Assembly: GCF_037042905.1 (NCBI RefSeq)
Contig: NW_026974140.1
Location: forward strand, 10,427,001 to 10,491,000
Direction: 5' to 3'
Origin: Lytechinus pictus
Taxonomy: Eukaryota; Echinodermata; Echinoidea; Temnopleuroida; Toxopneustidae
Length of the DNA stretch: 64,000 bases
Part shown: positions 51,501-62,187 of the stretch, piece after piece
How the letters are laid out: the number at the start of each line of letters is the position of its first letter
How positions within the stretch are numbered: position 1 is the first letter of the stretch
Translations under genes and position numbers: made by a program
Notes under the pieces: generated by a model
Database searches by the model: none
Told to the model about the DNA's origin: nothing
Seen by the model: the letters and a program-made list of their open reading frames with translations, nothing else

Positions 51501-54500
51501 TTGGCTCACTCATTGAAAAATACATGATTACATGCTTTAACCGTTCAAGAAAAATACTGAGAAAAAAAATTAAATGCCACAACTTCATTACTTTTAATCC
51601 AAATTTAAAGGAGGGGGTCCAACCTAATAGTATACTGAAATACTAGTAATTGGAGAGAAAAACAATCTGGAAAAGGGGTTGTTTGAGTTTTTTAAAAAAT
51701 AACAAGGAATAAGAAACTAATTGCGGAACTTAAGAAGTGAAGATTAAAGTCACCAAAATAAACAAATGTAAATCTCAAAATCAGCACTCTCCCATGATTT
51801 TCTCCACAAAGCATATTTTCCATCTGGGCCACAGTCAAAAATATTACAAGTAGTGTATTCTCTTATGTCCTCATGACAAAAAAAATTATACAATTCTGAT
51901 TAAAAATTTTGAAAATGAAGCTATTCTGGGATTTTTGCGATCGATTGATGTATTAGACATTCACGTCTACAAAAGAAATGAACTTTACAAATGAGATGAC
52001 AAATATAAACAAGTGGAATGCCTCTGGCCGTCTCACCTGCATCACGCGATTCAATATAGCAGCAGTGCTGATTTTGAAAACTACTATAACTCGCACAAGA
52101 TGTTCAGTGATACTTGGTTACTCTTATTTCCACGTTTTATGAACTAGACCAATACACTTATAGAGATATGATGGCAATTCAACAAATACCCCCAACGTGG
52201 CCAAAGTTCTTTGACCTTACATGACCTTTGACCTTGATCATGTGACCTGAAACTCGCACAGGATGTTCAGTGATACTTGATTACTATTATGTCCAAGTTT
52301 TATGAACTAGACCAACACACTTTCAAATTTATGGCTGTAATTCAACAAATACCCCAATTTGGCCAAAGTTCATTGACCCTAAATGACCTTTGACCTTGAT
52401 CATGTGACCTGAAACTTGCACAGGATGTTCAGTAATACTTGATTACTATTATGTCCAAGTTTCATGAATCAGATCCATAAACTTTCAAAGTTATGATGGT
52501 AATTTAACAGAAACCCCCAATTCGGCCAAAGTTCATTGACCCTAAATGACCTTTGACCTTGGTCATGTGATGTGAAACTCATGCAGGATGTTCAGTGATA
52601 CTTGATTAACCTTATGTATAAGTTTCATGAACTAGGTCCATATATTTTCTAAGTTATGATGACATTTCAAAAACTTAACCTTAGGTTAAGATTTTGATGT
52701 TGATTCCCCCAACATGGTCTAAGTTCATTGACCCTAAATGACCTTTGACCTTGGTCATGTGACATGAAACTCAGGCAGGATGTTCAGTAATACTTGATTA
52801 ACATTATGGCCAAGTTTCATGAACTAGGTCCATATACTTTCTAAGTTATGCTGTCATTTCAAAAACTTAACCTCAGGTTAAGATTTGGTGTTGACGCCGC
52901 CGCCGCCGCCGTCGCCGCCGTCGCCGCCGCCGTCGGAAAAGCGGCGCCTATAGTCTCACTCTGCTATGCAGGTGAGACAAAAAGCATGTGCAAGTGTTGG
53001 TACTAAACATTAGCAAACAATCCCTAAACAAGCCTTTTCACTAGCAGTGCTAACTTTGAAAACTACTATAAAATAATCATTCACAAAAACACCATTCATA
53101 GAATGACATAATACCACGTTCATTGACCATAGATGACATTTGAACAGTGACTTGTCAACTACACCCATGTCCACATTTCATTCACTCTATCCATAAACTT
53201 TCAAAGTTATGATGGCAATTCAACAATTACCCCAACATGGCCTAAGTTTATTGACCTTAACTGACCGTTGACCTTGGTTTTGTGACCTGAAACTCACAGG
53301 GGATGTTCAGTGATACTTGATTACTCTTATATCCCAAGTTTTATGAAATAGATCCATAATCTTCAGAGTTAGGATGGTAATTCAACAAATACCCCCAACA
53401 CGGCCAAAGTTCATTGACCTTAAATGACCTTTGACCATGGTCATGTGACCTGAAACTCGTACAGGATGTTCAGTGATACTCGATTACTCTTATGTCCAAG
53501 TTTTATGAACTAGATCCATAAACCTCCAGAGTTAGGATGGTAATTTAACAAAGACCCCCAACACGGCCAAAGTTCATTGACCTTAAATGACCATTGACCA
53601 TGGTCATGAGACCTGAAACTCGCACAGGATATTCAGTGGTACTTGATTAACCTAATGTATAAGTTTCATGAACTAGATCCATAAATTTTCAAAGTTATGG
53701 TAGTAATTCAACCAATACCCCCAACTTGACCAAAGTTCATTGACCCTAAATGACCTTTGACCTTGGTCATGTGACCTGAAACTCGAGCAGGATGTTCACT
53801 AATACTTGATTAACCTTATGCCCAAGTTTCATGAACTAGGTCCATATACTTTCTAAGTTATGATGTCATTTCAAAAACGTAATCTTCGGTTAAGATTTTG
53901 AAAATAATTCTCCCAATATGGTCTAAGTTCATTGACCCTAAATGACCTTTGACCTTAGTCATGTGACCTGAAACTCAGGCAGAATGTTTAGTAATACTTG
54001 ATTAACCTTACGTCCAAGTTTCATGAACTATGTCCATATACTTTCTAAGTTATGATGTCATTTCAAAAACTTAACCTTAAGATTTGATGTTGACGCCGCC
54101 GCCGTCGGAAAAGCAGCGCCTATAGTCTCGCTCTGCTATGCAGGCGAGACAAAAATGATTACATCTAAACTTACGAGAAAATATATAAGATTCAGAAACA
54201 TCGTACCTTAGACCGCAGTAACCGCTAATTCCTTTCAAATGATGATCAAAACTTAGTCATCCTCGATTCCTTCGTTGGTCATCGTAAGTTGCCATCTTGG
54301 ATGACGTCATCATCTTTACAGACGTATTTACCAGTCGCTATTATACCGCGATTCGTGCCGCTTCTTTGCGCTTGTCTATGTGCGTGCGTTCTGAACTTGT
54401 TGCTCGCATTGATTGGCCAGGATTTATTCTAATCGGAAAGCCTCGATAAAAGCATAACTCAATGAACGTAGTGGTAGTGCGCGCGTTTATAATAATAGCA

Positions 54501-57500
54501 AATATCTCGGGAAATATCTCTCACTCGGTCGATCGACATGCATGAGGGGGAAAAAGAAGGACTTTCCAGTTTTTTAATACACAGAAATCAGGTAAAGTCG
54601 GAAATAGGGAAATAAGACAGATAGCAGGAAAAAAGCCAGACTTCCGTATAAAGATGGAAAAGTGGCATCCCTGTAATTAGGCAATACATATTTCAACTTT
54701 AGGCAATACAATCAAGTTTGACAGCTATAGAACAGGGTTGTCATGCAGTCAAGCTATGCTCACAGTGACGACCCCTGTAACTTTTTTACTTGATATGTTA
54801 TACAAAATAAAACTTTAATTATTTTCCTCATAATTAGAAATTATTTTATTTTAAATCTCTTTGATACAAATCAAATATTTTGTTACATAATCTGTTCATT
54901 GTATTTACTTTGTTAATTTGTATATGAAAAAGTTGCAGATAAACATGGAATTGAAATAAAATAAAATGAGAAAAATGAGATGAAATGATGAAATGCAATG
55001 AGATGAGATGAAATGAGCCGAAATGAGATGAAATGAAATGAGATGAAATGAGATGAAATAAGATGAGATGAAATGAGATGGAATGAGATGAGATGAGATG
55101 AGATGAAATGAGATGAAATGAGATGAGATGAAAAGAAGTGAGATGAAATGAGATGGAATAAGATGAGATGGAATGAGATGAGATGAAACAAAATGAAATG
55201 AAATAAGATGAAATGAGATGGAATGAAATAGTCTGAAACTCAACCTCCCACCCACATCTTCAATTACATTCCTGCACCTTACCTATCATTGGCTCACTTG
55301 ACGGTGACGGAACTACACACTGATTCTTCATGCACTTGTGTCTCCTGATACAATATACTGCACAACAACCTACAATGACTGCAAAAACTCCAGATAGCCA
55401 GTAGATGACACGTATAGATATGTGTGGCAATGGGGAGCCATCTGAATAAAAACAATGAATAAAAGTAGTTTCTCAAGGTGATTATGAATTAACACATTCT
55501 ACAAGTGTGTCATTACAAAGGTATGAGTGTAAGAAAAGTCCAGGGGTGGTATTCTGAAAACGTTCTTATCTTTGTTCTTATCTTTTATCTTATCTCATTG
55601 AGATAAGAAGACGCTAAAATCATTGCAAATCGGTATTCTGAAAACCTTCTTAACGCGTTCTTATCTTTGTAAGGACTGCCTCCTTCTTATCTTCAACACG
55701 CCCATTTTTAGGATATTACAATCAAAATGCGCTTTATATTGGCAGTTTAACCAATAGAAGCGTTCCTTATGTCAAGAGAATATCATGGGCGCTGTGCGTA
55801 CACTGTTTCTGGCGCATTGCGCGAAATAGGCATTTTATACGCAATGACTGATAATTATTTCGAGACACGTGCACAAAATAAAGAAAGAAAAAAAGTAAAT
55901 AAAGCAGGTACGAATAAACAATAAAATATGAAGAGAGACAGTAAGTAGACAGAAGGGTGTCAGAATGAAGCAGAAATTAAAAAAAAAGATGAAAGGAACA
56001 AAGCAGAAAATAATGAAAGAAATAAAGAGTAAACGAAAGTAAGCAATCAAAAAGGACTTAATAAAAAAAATATATAATAAAAATAAGGAAATAGAAATAG
56101 AACGATTATCAATGATAAAGTGAGGAAGAAAAAATAAAGAAAGAAAAGAAAGAAACTTAAAGGAAAAAAGTAAAAGGACAAAATAAAAAAGATTAAAAGA
56201 GGATAAAATGAAGTAATGAAGAAGTGAAAAAGAAAAGTTTGAAAAAAAAGACAGTGTGAAAGAAAGAGAAAACGAAAGAATAAAAAAATGTAAAAAGTGA
56301 AGGAAGAGAGGAAAAGGAAAATGAAACAAAGAAATAAAGATGAGAGAGAAAAAAATAAAGGAAAATTAAAGCAAAAATAAAGATTACAGAAAGATAAAAG
56401 AATACCCATAATAAAAGAAAGAACAAACGAATGAACGAACGAAAAAAAGAAAAAAAAACCCCAAAAATAAAAAGGAAAAATAAAAAATAAAAAAATAAGG
56501 GGAAAAAATAATATTAAGGGAAGGAAGAAAGAAAGAAAAAGGGGAAAAAAGGAAAAGCACATATAAAGACGAAAGAATGAAAGAAAAAAATAAGGAAGAA
56601 ATAAAAAGATTACAAAAATGTGACGGAAGAAAGAAAAATGAAAAGAAAAGGAAAGGAAGAGAGAAAGGGGAAAGAATAAAAGCAGAAATAAAGACTTATT
56701 CAAGAAAAGAAAGAAAGGGATAAAATTAAAAGGGAAAATAAAAAAGGAAGAACGATGAAGAATAAATGAAACAAATCGAAAGAAAAGTAAAGAAATTAAA
56801 AGATTCAAAAGAATAAAACAAAAAATATAAAAGAAGAATGAACTTAAAGAAAGGAAGAAAGACAGACACATAGAAAGGAAGAAAGACAGACAGATAGAAA
56901 GGAAGAAAAAGAGAAAATAAATAAAGAAAGAAAGAAAGAAAAAAGGGATAGAAAAAAGAGACGGGAAAATAAAGGGTGAATGAAAGAAAGGGTGGGAGAA
57001 ATACTTGTGGGTACTTGTTACTACTAGTGGCCATCGATTTTAAGCAAAAAAGAACGCGGACATCGTGAGATGTGATAACCCTCTAGCTATCTTAAATATC
57101 ATCATAAATATCGTGAAAGATAAGAAAGAGAAAAGATAAGAACGTTTTCAGAATACCACTTATCTTCATTTTGTTCTTATCTTTTTAGCGCGCTTTTGTA
57201 TTATATGCGCGAGTAATACATTTACGCGCTCAGCATAGGATGTTTAGCAAGATAAGAAAAAGATAAGAACAAAAGATAAGAAAAAGATAAGAACGTTTTC
57301 AGAATACCAATTTGAGATCGTGACGTAGATAAGAACAAAATTAAGATAAGAACGTTTTCAGAATACCGCCCCAGGACTTGGGCTTATCTTACATTCATAT
57401 CATAGCGCCCTCTCTCATTACTTCTACTATTTACTACAGAAGTCTACCATGTATATGAATGTCAGAATGACCCAAGTCCATGATTCTAAAAACGACCCGA

Positions 57501-60500
57501 ATCCACCAGACAAAAGGCCCCACCCACAAGAAACATAAATATTAATGTTCATAAAAATGTACTCTTAAATTTGTTCTTGATGTTCTCTGATGTCTTTTGG
57601 CCAAATATACTTTAATTGCCCAAATAAAAAAAAATATCAATTTTTTTTAATTTTCTCGAAATGACCTATGGACTTAGGCCTTTTTTAAATTCAGATACTC
57701 AATATCAAACTTCAATGGGTTCAAGACTTCATGCAGATTAAAAGTTATGCCTTTTCATTGGCGAGGTACAATACACACATCCAATAAAATGTCTAAAAAC
57801 TGTACACGAGTGAACCATGGTATATGATTTATCCATTTGATCTTGGCCACACTTGTTATTATGCCTAGATGCCGTTATATCTGCCAGATCAAATGAATAT
57901 TTACTTTACATTTCTTGTTTCATTATCAGAATTCACTTTTGTCTGGTCTGATATCAACCGAATAAAGGCTATAGTTATCAATTCATAACAGTAAAATATT
58001 ATTAAAGCAGACACGAATCAGTAGCAACCTAACGCCCTTAATTACCCAAATCTGGCCAGGTTGCTAACCTCTACTGCAACATTCTGAGCAGTGTAGTCTT
58101 TTAATTTAGACCCATTGGAGTGATAACACACTGATTATTGGAGTGATAACACACTGATTCACTAATCAAAACATTAATAATGCAATACCGTAACTATTTG
58201 TTTACCAAGTAGGTTAACAGGTACTTTTCCTCTCAAAATAATTAAGCTTCTCTGGAATTGTAAAATTGAAAGCTGATATATTTTTCTGTATTATAAATAA
58301 TTACCTCAAAGGGCATAATTTTAAGACTAGCTTTTTATAACAGACAATGAATGAGAGACCATGCACAGTTCGCTCCCTCTTTAACAATGGCCATCAAGTG
58401 GAATTCAAAGCTAACATTGCAGAATAGAGCTTTATTCCAACAATGAGCAATATCATCAGCAACATCAAATGCTCAAGTTGCTTCATACCTTTGCTCTATA
58501 TAAATTCTATAATTCTGCATCACTTTTTTCAAAATATCCTAAGTAGGAATCTCACCAATTTGAGGATTGGTGGGTATATTTGGTATATAGCCTGGATCTA
58601 TAATGTTAGTGTGGCAATGAGCCATGACCTCTTTGACCTTGTAACCACAAACATAATCAAATCATATTTGCTCCAATATGCATGCAGAGCCACTTTGGAC
58701 ATTGAAATTGTTTGGTTCAATCAATCAATTCAAACTTTATAAAAAAACACGAGTCACAGCCTAATGGCTGAATTGGTCATTGGTTACATAATTACATATT
58801 TTAAACAGTAAAACACTGTATACACTGAGATAAGAAATGTCTACCGGTACTTAAAAAGGCAAAATTGCTTAGGTAATGAAAATAAATAAACATTGAATAA
58901 TAATTATTTTTAGAAAAGGGACTATAAGACAGGAAATGATTCCAGTCGAGGTCGAGCTGAAATTTCATATTTCATGGATACGGGTGAAAGACAGCACTTG
59001 TAATTCTTGAAATGAGGGAGAATCCCAGGATAGACAGATTGAAGCAAGATTGTCGCAAAAATAATCAAAATTTAGTACAAAATATTAAATGAATTTATGA
59101 CAGTTTGAAATCATTGATTTGTATTTTACTCTGGTGATTCCATTACTGGCAATGTTGCTTCAAATAACATTTTTTTGTTGTTGTTTGTTTTTTAAACATT
59201 CCTCTCAGAAGCCATCAGTCCTCACAGTAGATATTGTTTGTTTGTTTTTAATCTGTTTTAACAAAAAAAAGAATTGCAATTAATCCTGATCAGATATAAA
59301 TGAAAAAAACATGATTTTCATGACATGAGAGAATTTGGAAACATTGAAAGTCAAGAAGTTCAGAGGAACCTAAAACACTCAGCCATTTTTTTTTGTCAAT
59401 TCAAATATAATCAAAATCCAAATACACTCAATCTAAACTTGAATTGATCGTTTTCTGTTTATTTCATGAAGATGCTTTCAAGTGAAAAATAATAGCATAC
59501 CAGTGGGGCTTGGCTTTGTTGAGGAAACAGAGGTAGTACTCCCAGATATAGTCGTTTGTGTCGATGTTCCCTTGGTTGTTGTGGATGGAGCTTCAGTAGT
59601 TAAATCTGAAGAATATTAAACATATCAAATATAATAGAACTTTTTTTATTAACATGATGTGCACACTTGTAGACTTGTTATGCTGGCTATTTTTTCATGA
59701 AATATACCGTAACTGATATGATACCTAATTCCTCTGGAATATGTAAGCAGTATTTCTAGTTTCTTCACAGGCTAAATCCATTTCGTCTACAATTATTAAA
59801 TTTATTTTTCATTTCATTTGGTCTGATACCCATTTAGTCTAATTCTCATTTATATGTAGTCTATATTTCATTTAAAAGTCTAATGCCAAGATACGCTTGA
59901 TTTTCACTTCATATACTCAAATTTGGTTCATAACTGTTCATCTACATAGACTAAGTGGTGTCGAACCAAGTTGATATTAAAATGAAATGGGACTATATAT
60001 ATATCCAATTATAAATGGAAAATGAACTAAATGGCAATAAAACCAAATGGTAAACTCGTAGACAAAATGGTTATGTATCTAGGATTAGACACTTATACAT
60101 GCATAACTTTGGTTTTCATGAGGCAAGAACTTTGATTTTGGTCTCATTTTACAGCTAAATATTACAGGAATAATAACAATACACATCTTTATAAAAATAA
60201 ACGTCATAGAATCATTTATAAATTATGATTTGTTTTTATATTTATTTTATTCTTTAATTTGTAAGTTCTATCATGTGGAATGTTACTTTGCATTGCTGCA
60301 TGCCAGGTTGTGAAAACCATGATTTCAATTCAATTTGATTCAGTCAATCCTACAGAATTGCATTTTAAATCTTAAATCTTTATAAAATGGATATAAGGAA
60401 TGTAGATGCATACCTAGGGTAGTTGGGGAAGCTGTTGTTACATCACAGCTATTGGATGGAGCTGATGCACTTTTGTCACTGATTTCTTCTGGACAGCGAT

Positions 60501-62187
60501 AAGGACATGGTACATTTTCGCAGTCCTCCGGGTGTGATATACTCGGGTCCTTCAACTGTTCAATGCTACATGGGGAACATTCTTTAATCCGCCCTGAGCC
60601 AAACTTATCACAGTATTCTCTGAATAAAATGAGAGGATGTAAATATGGTATGTAAAAAAATAAAAATAGGAAACAAGAAAGTGGATTGCTCTGGTAAAAG
60701 TTGCTAATTTTGAAAATCTGCACATTATTAGGGATGAATTACATGTGATTTCACCAAAATACAAAAAATGTGCTTCTGACGGAAAAAGATGTATAACATA
60801 TTATTTCTCTTCCAAATGTATAATAAAATACAAGATAACCTGAACTTTTTAGACAAACTGATAGGCATTAATTATCTAATAAGACAACAAATGCCAAAGG
60901 GTTATAATGTACAGGATCTAACGGCACACTGTACATGTATACATGTACATGTAGGTGGTCCTAGTCTGCAGGCACAGACCCTGATTGAAACTTTGATAAA
61001 CAAGTGTGTCTCCACGCAAAGACTAGCACATACAAATCTCAAGAGGACCTTCAGTACACAAGGCAAGAGTAAGCTGCAGTTCAGACCCTTTACTCGAGTG
61101 AAGGGTTTGCCCAGCAGACTAAAGGTGGTCCAGTGCAGCAGCGTGTGCGAAGCATGGAGGCCATGCCTGCCAGACAAATTTTTTAATGTTATGGTGGTGC
61201 AAAATCATAGATGATGAATAGCTGACCACTGAGCTTCATAAAGTTAGAGCTGCCCATTGCTATGCAATTTTGATTGAATTAGTAATGATCTTTGACTTGA
61301 ATCCTAGAAAATGTTACTACTGACTTTAAACTGAATATGAACCCAACCCCAAACTTGACCCTCACCTTAATCCTAATCATGTTATCATGGTAAGAAATTC
61401 TTCAGAGCGATAGGCAATTTTGCCCTTATGTATTAGTCAAAATAACCCCTAGAATTTGCAAAATGGAATGCTTTGGGGTGATCATCTTTTCTAGTTTCCC
61501 TAAGATCAGCTATAAATGATAATCAGGAACATTAAAAAAATAAATATCCTACTGCATACAGTGCTCAGAATAAGATTAATTTTACCACATAATTGCTTGA
61601 GCAAAAAAAGTAGCCTTTGAAATGAAAGATATGGCCCTTGAACTTGGCAATCGCCCTAATGTAGCAAAAAATAGCTCCTAAAAATCATAATTATTTTCCT
61701 ACCATGCAACTGTATCATGTCTTGAGAAAAATTGAAGATATCGAACAGTCGCAGGAAAAAATTGGGGTCACCTTTAAAGTTTAAGCTACAAATGCAACTG
61801 AAAACATAATTAGGAACTCAAATAGTATTATACAGAGATTTGACAAACCATGCTTCACAGCACTGTCCTATGGTATGAATGGTACAGACAGAATCTTCCA
61901 TATCAACACATAAATCAATTCCTATACTTGATTTCCATTCATTGTACTGCTTATGGTACCCAATATGCCTTTGGCAGATAAACAAATAAATAGATCATTC
62001 TATAAAGAATCCAGCTACATAATGAAGTGTATTATTATAGACTAACCAATAATCAAAGTATGCCCTGTCCAGAATAGAAAATTAATAATCTATGAGGTCT
62101 AACTTACCCAAAATGTGGAGCTCGTGGACATTCCGCACCTAGACTAGGATCTGGTATTTGCCAAAAGCGAGGACCACATTCAGTCAA
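47853..62187 (-). CDS. TNF-receptor-like single-pass membrane receptor, 5' incomplete
   Basis: CDS joined from 62187-62108, 60619-60414, 59605-59501, 55441-55283 and 48517-47853 on the minus strand; 1215 nt, 404 codons plus stop, all junctions GT..AG in frame. Layout: residues 1-96 Cys-rich (about 12 Cys; CGPRFWQIPDPSLGAECP, YCDKFGSGRIKECSPC, CENVPCPYRC); 96-131 Thr/Ser-rich stalk; 142-162 membrane helix followed by RRHK, so the C-terminus should be cytoplasmic; then a 240-residue tail. The Cys spacing and FW...C, YCDKFGSG, CSPC pattern recall EDAR/XEDAR-type TNF receptor repeats. In the tail, residues FRRAMSRSLKVTSLHNEI to FVEEIIQKI could be a divergent death-fold domain (weak). No signal peptide: the first exon must lie upstream, probably beyond 62188 or outside the window. 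I do not recognise a specific family member. Confidence 0.72.
48965..51202. mobile_element. hAT-like 2.2-kb non-autonomous element, TATTATC duplication
   Basis: Ends CAGGGTGCTACATAA and (complement) CAGGGTGCGACATAA are inverted repeats; flanks are an exact direct repeat TATTATC (48958-48964 and 51203-51209). Both ends hold several CTTGCCCGA/TCGGGCAAG palindromic motifs. The middle is a polypurine tract with no real coding frame. Lies in the receptor intron upstream of its last exon. Confidence 0.9.
49320..50500. repeat. 1.2-kb polypurine tract (GAAA/GGAA)
   Basis: The plus strand is nearly all A and G (AAAGAAAGGAAGAAAG). The long Phe/Ser/Leu-rich minus-strand frames through it are compositional artefacts. 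Confidence 0.95.
52030..52978 (+). mobile_element. Tandem-core element 1 with GTCTCACCTGCAT ends
   Basis: Ends GTCTCACCTGCAT and ATGCAGGTGAGAC are perfect inverted repeats. Core units of about 163 bp contain TGACCTTTGACCT at 52222, 52384, 52547 and 52739. A GCC/GTC-rich block (52895-52937) and TATAGTCTCACTCTGC lie before the right end. Resembles HINE/pearl-type Helentron derivatives (inference). Confidence 0.82.
53040..54152 (+). mobile_element. Tandem-core element 2, same family, left end lost
   Basis: Core units with TGACCTTTGACCT or one- to two-base variants at 53262, 53425, 53588, 53751 and 53943 (spacing 163, 163, 163, 192). The right end GCAGGCGAGAC matches element 1; the left inverted end is missing, and similarity begins at AGCAGTGCTAAC (53043). 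Confidence 0.8.
54153..54957. other. Receptor intron, unassigned
   Basis: Slightly CpG-richer at 54230-54420 (GCGATTCGTGCCGC, GTGCGTGCG), AT-rich after 54700. No exon seen. Confidence 0.4.
54958..55235. repeat. GAGATGAAAT-type tandem repeat, about 275 bp
   Basis: Units GAGAT and GAAAT (GAGATGAAATGAGATG). On the receptor transcript this is a pyrimidine-rich UCAUCUCAUUUC array starting about 48 bases after the donor of the transmembrane exon. Confidence 0.95.
55283..55441 (-). CDS. Receptor exon: transmembrane helix
   Basis: 53 codons. Hydrophobic VIYWLSGVFAVIVGCCAVYC followed by IRRHKCMKN gives a type I orientation. Acceptor TATTCAG, donor ATAG/GTAAGG. Phase 1 on both sides: skipping would remove the membrane helix without a frameshift. 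Confidence 0.88.
55536..57378. mobile_element. 1.8-kb element with AAGTCC(A/T)GGGG ends
   Basis: The left end AGTCCAGGGGTGGTATTCTG matches the complement of the right end, AGTCCTGGGGCGGTATTCTG. GGTATTCTGAAAAC followed by TTCTTATCTT recurs near 55548 and 55632 and, inverted, near 57150, 57297 and 57356. The middle (55870-57000) is polypurine. Receptor intron. Confidence 0.85.
55870..57000. repeat. Polypurine tract inside the 1.8-kb element
   Basis: AAAGAAAGAAAA-type sequence; the long minus-strand Phe/Leu/Ser-rich frames here are not genes. Confidence 0.93.
57379..59500. other. Receptor intron, mostly unassigned
   Basis: Contains a short direct duplication (GAGTGATAACACACTGATT twice, 58119-58160) and a LINE-tail-like TCAATCAATCAATTCAAAC at 58718. 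No exon seen. Confidence 0.4.
59501..59605 (-). CDS. Receptor exon: Thr/Ser-rich stalk
   Basis: 35 codons, mostly Thr, Ser and Pro (TTEAPSTTTKGTSTQTT), a likely O-glycosylated stalk. Acceptor CTTCAG, donor ACTG/GTATGC. Phase 1 on both sides, so skipping it keeps frame. Confidence 0.82.
59776..60075. mobile_element. Degenerate MITE with CCATTT(C/T)GTCTAC ends
   Basis: CCATTTCGTCTACAA at the left and GTAGACAAAATGG at the right are inverted, and the arms share CATTTAGT and TTTGGT motifs. A short relative (CATTTGGTCTATGATTAG) is at 17628. Receptor intron. Confidence 0.5.
60414..60619 (-). CDS. Receptor exon: Cys-rich ectodomain
   Basis: Encodes EYCDKFGSGRIKECSPC, HPEDCENVPCPYRCPEE and then SNSCDVTTASPTTL. 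Acceptor TATTCAG, donor TAG/GTATGC, ends in phase 1. Confidence 0.82.
60961..61122. mobile_element. CTAGTCTGC-ended repeat, copy 2, uninterrupted
   Basis: Same repeat as 17143-17542 but without the palindromic insert; the junction is TA at 61070-61071. The open frame across it is not supported as a gene. Confidence 0.75.
62108..62187 (-). CDS. Receptor exon (first visible): Cys-rich start
   Basis: Encodes LTECGPRFWQIPDPSLGAEC and PRAPHFG. Acceptor AATAG, donor GG/GTAAGT, starts in phase 0 and ends in phase 2. Joins the next exon to read HFGEYC. Confidence 0.7.

Noticed and set aside
52030..54152. CRISPR-like direct repeat array
   Set aside because: Units are 163-192 bp, the variable parts are not spacers, and the context is an animal genome with transposon ends.
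55835..57034. Minus-strand Phe/Leu/Ser-rich frames up to 274 codons
   Set aside because: Same compositional artefact in the polypurine part of the 1.8-kb element.
60789..61214. 141-codon plus-strand open frame
   Set aside because: It runs through the CTAGTCTGC-ended repeat, which has another copy at 17 kb, and resembles no protein family I know.
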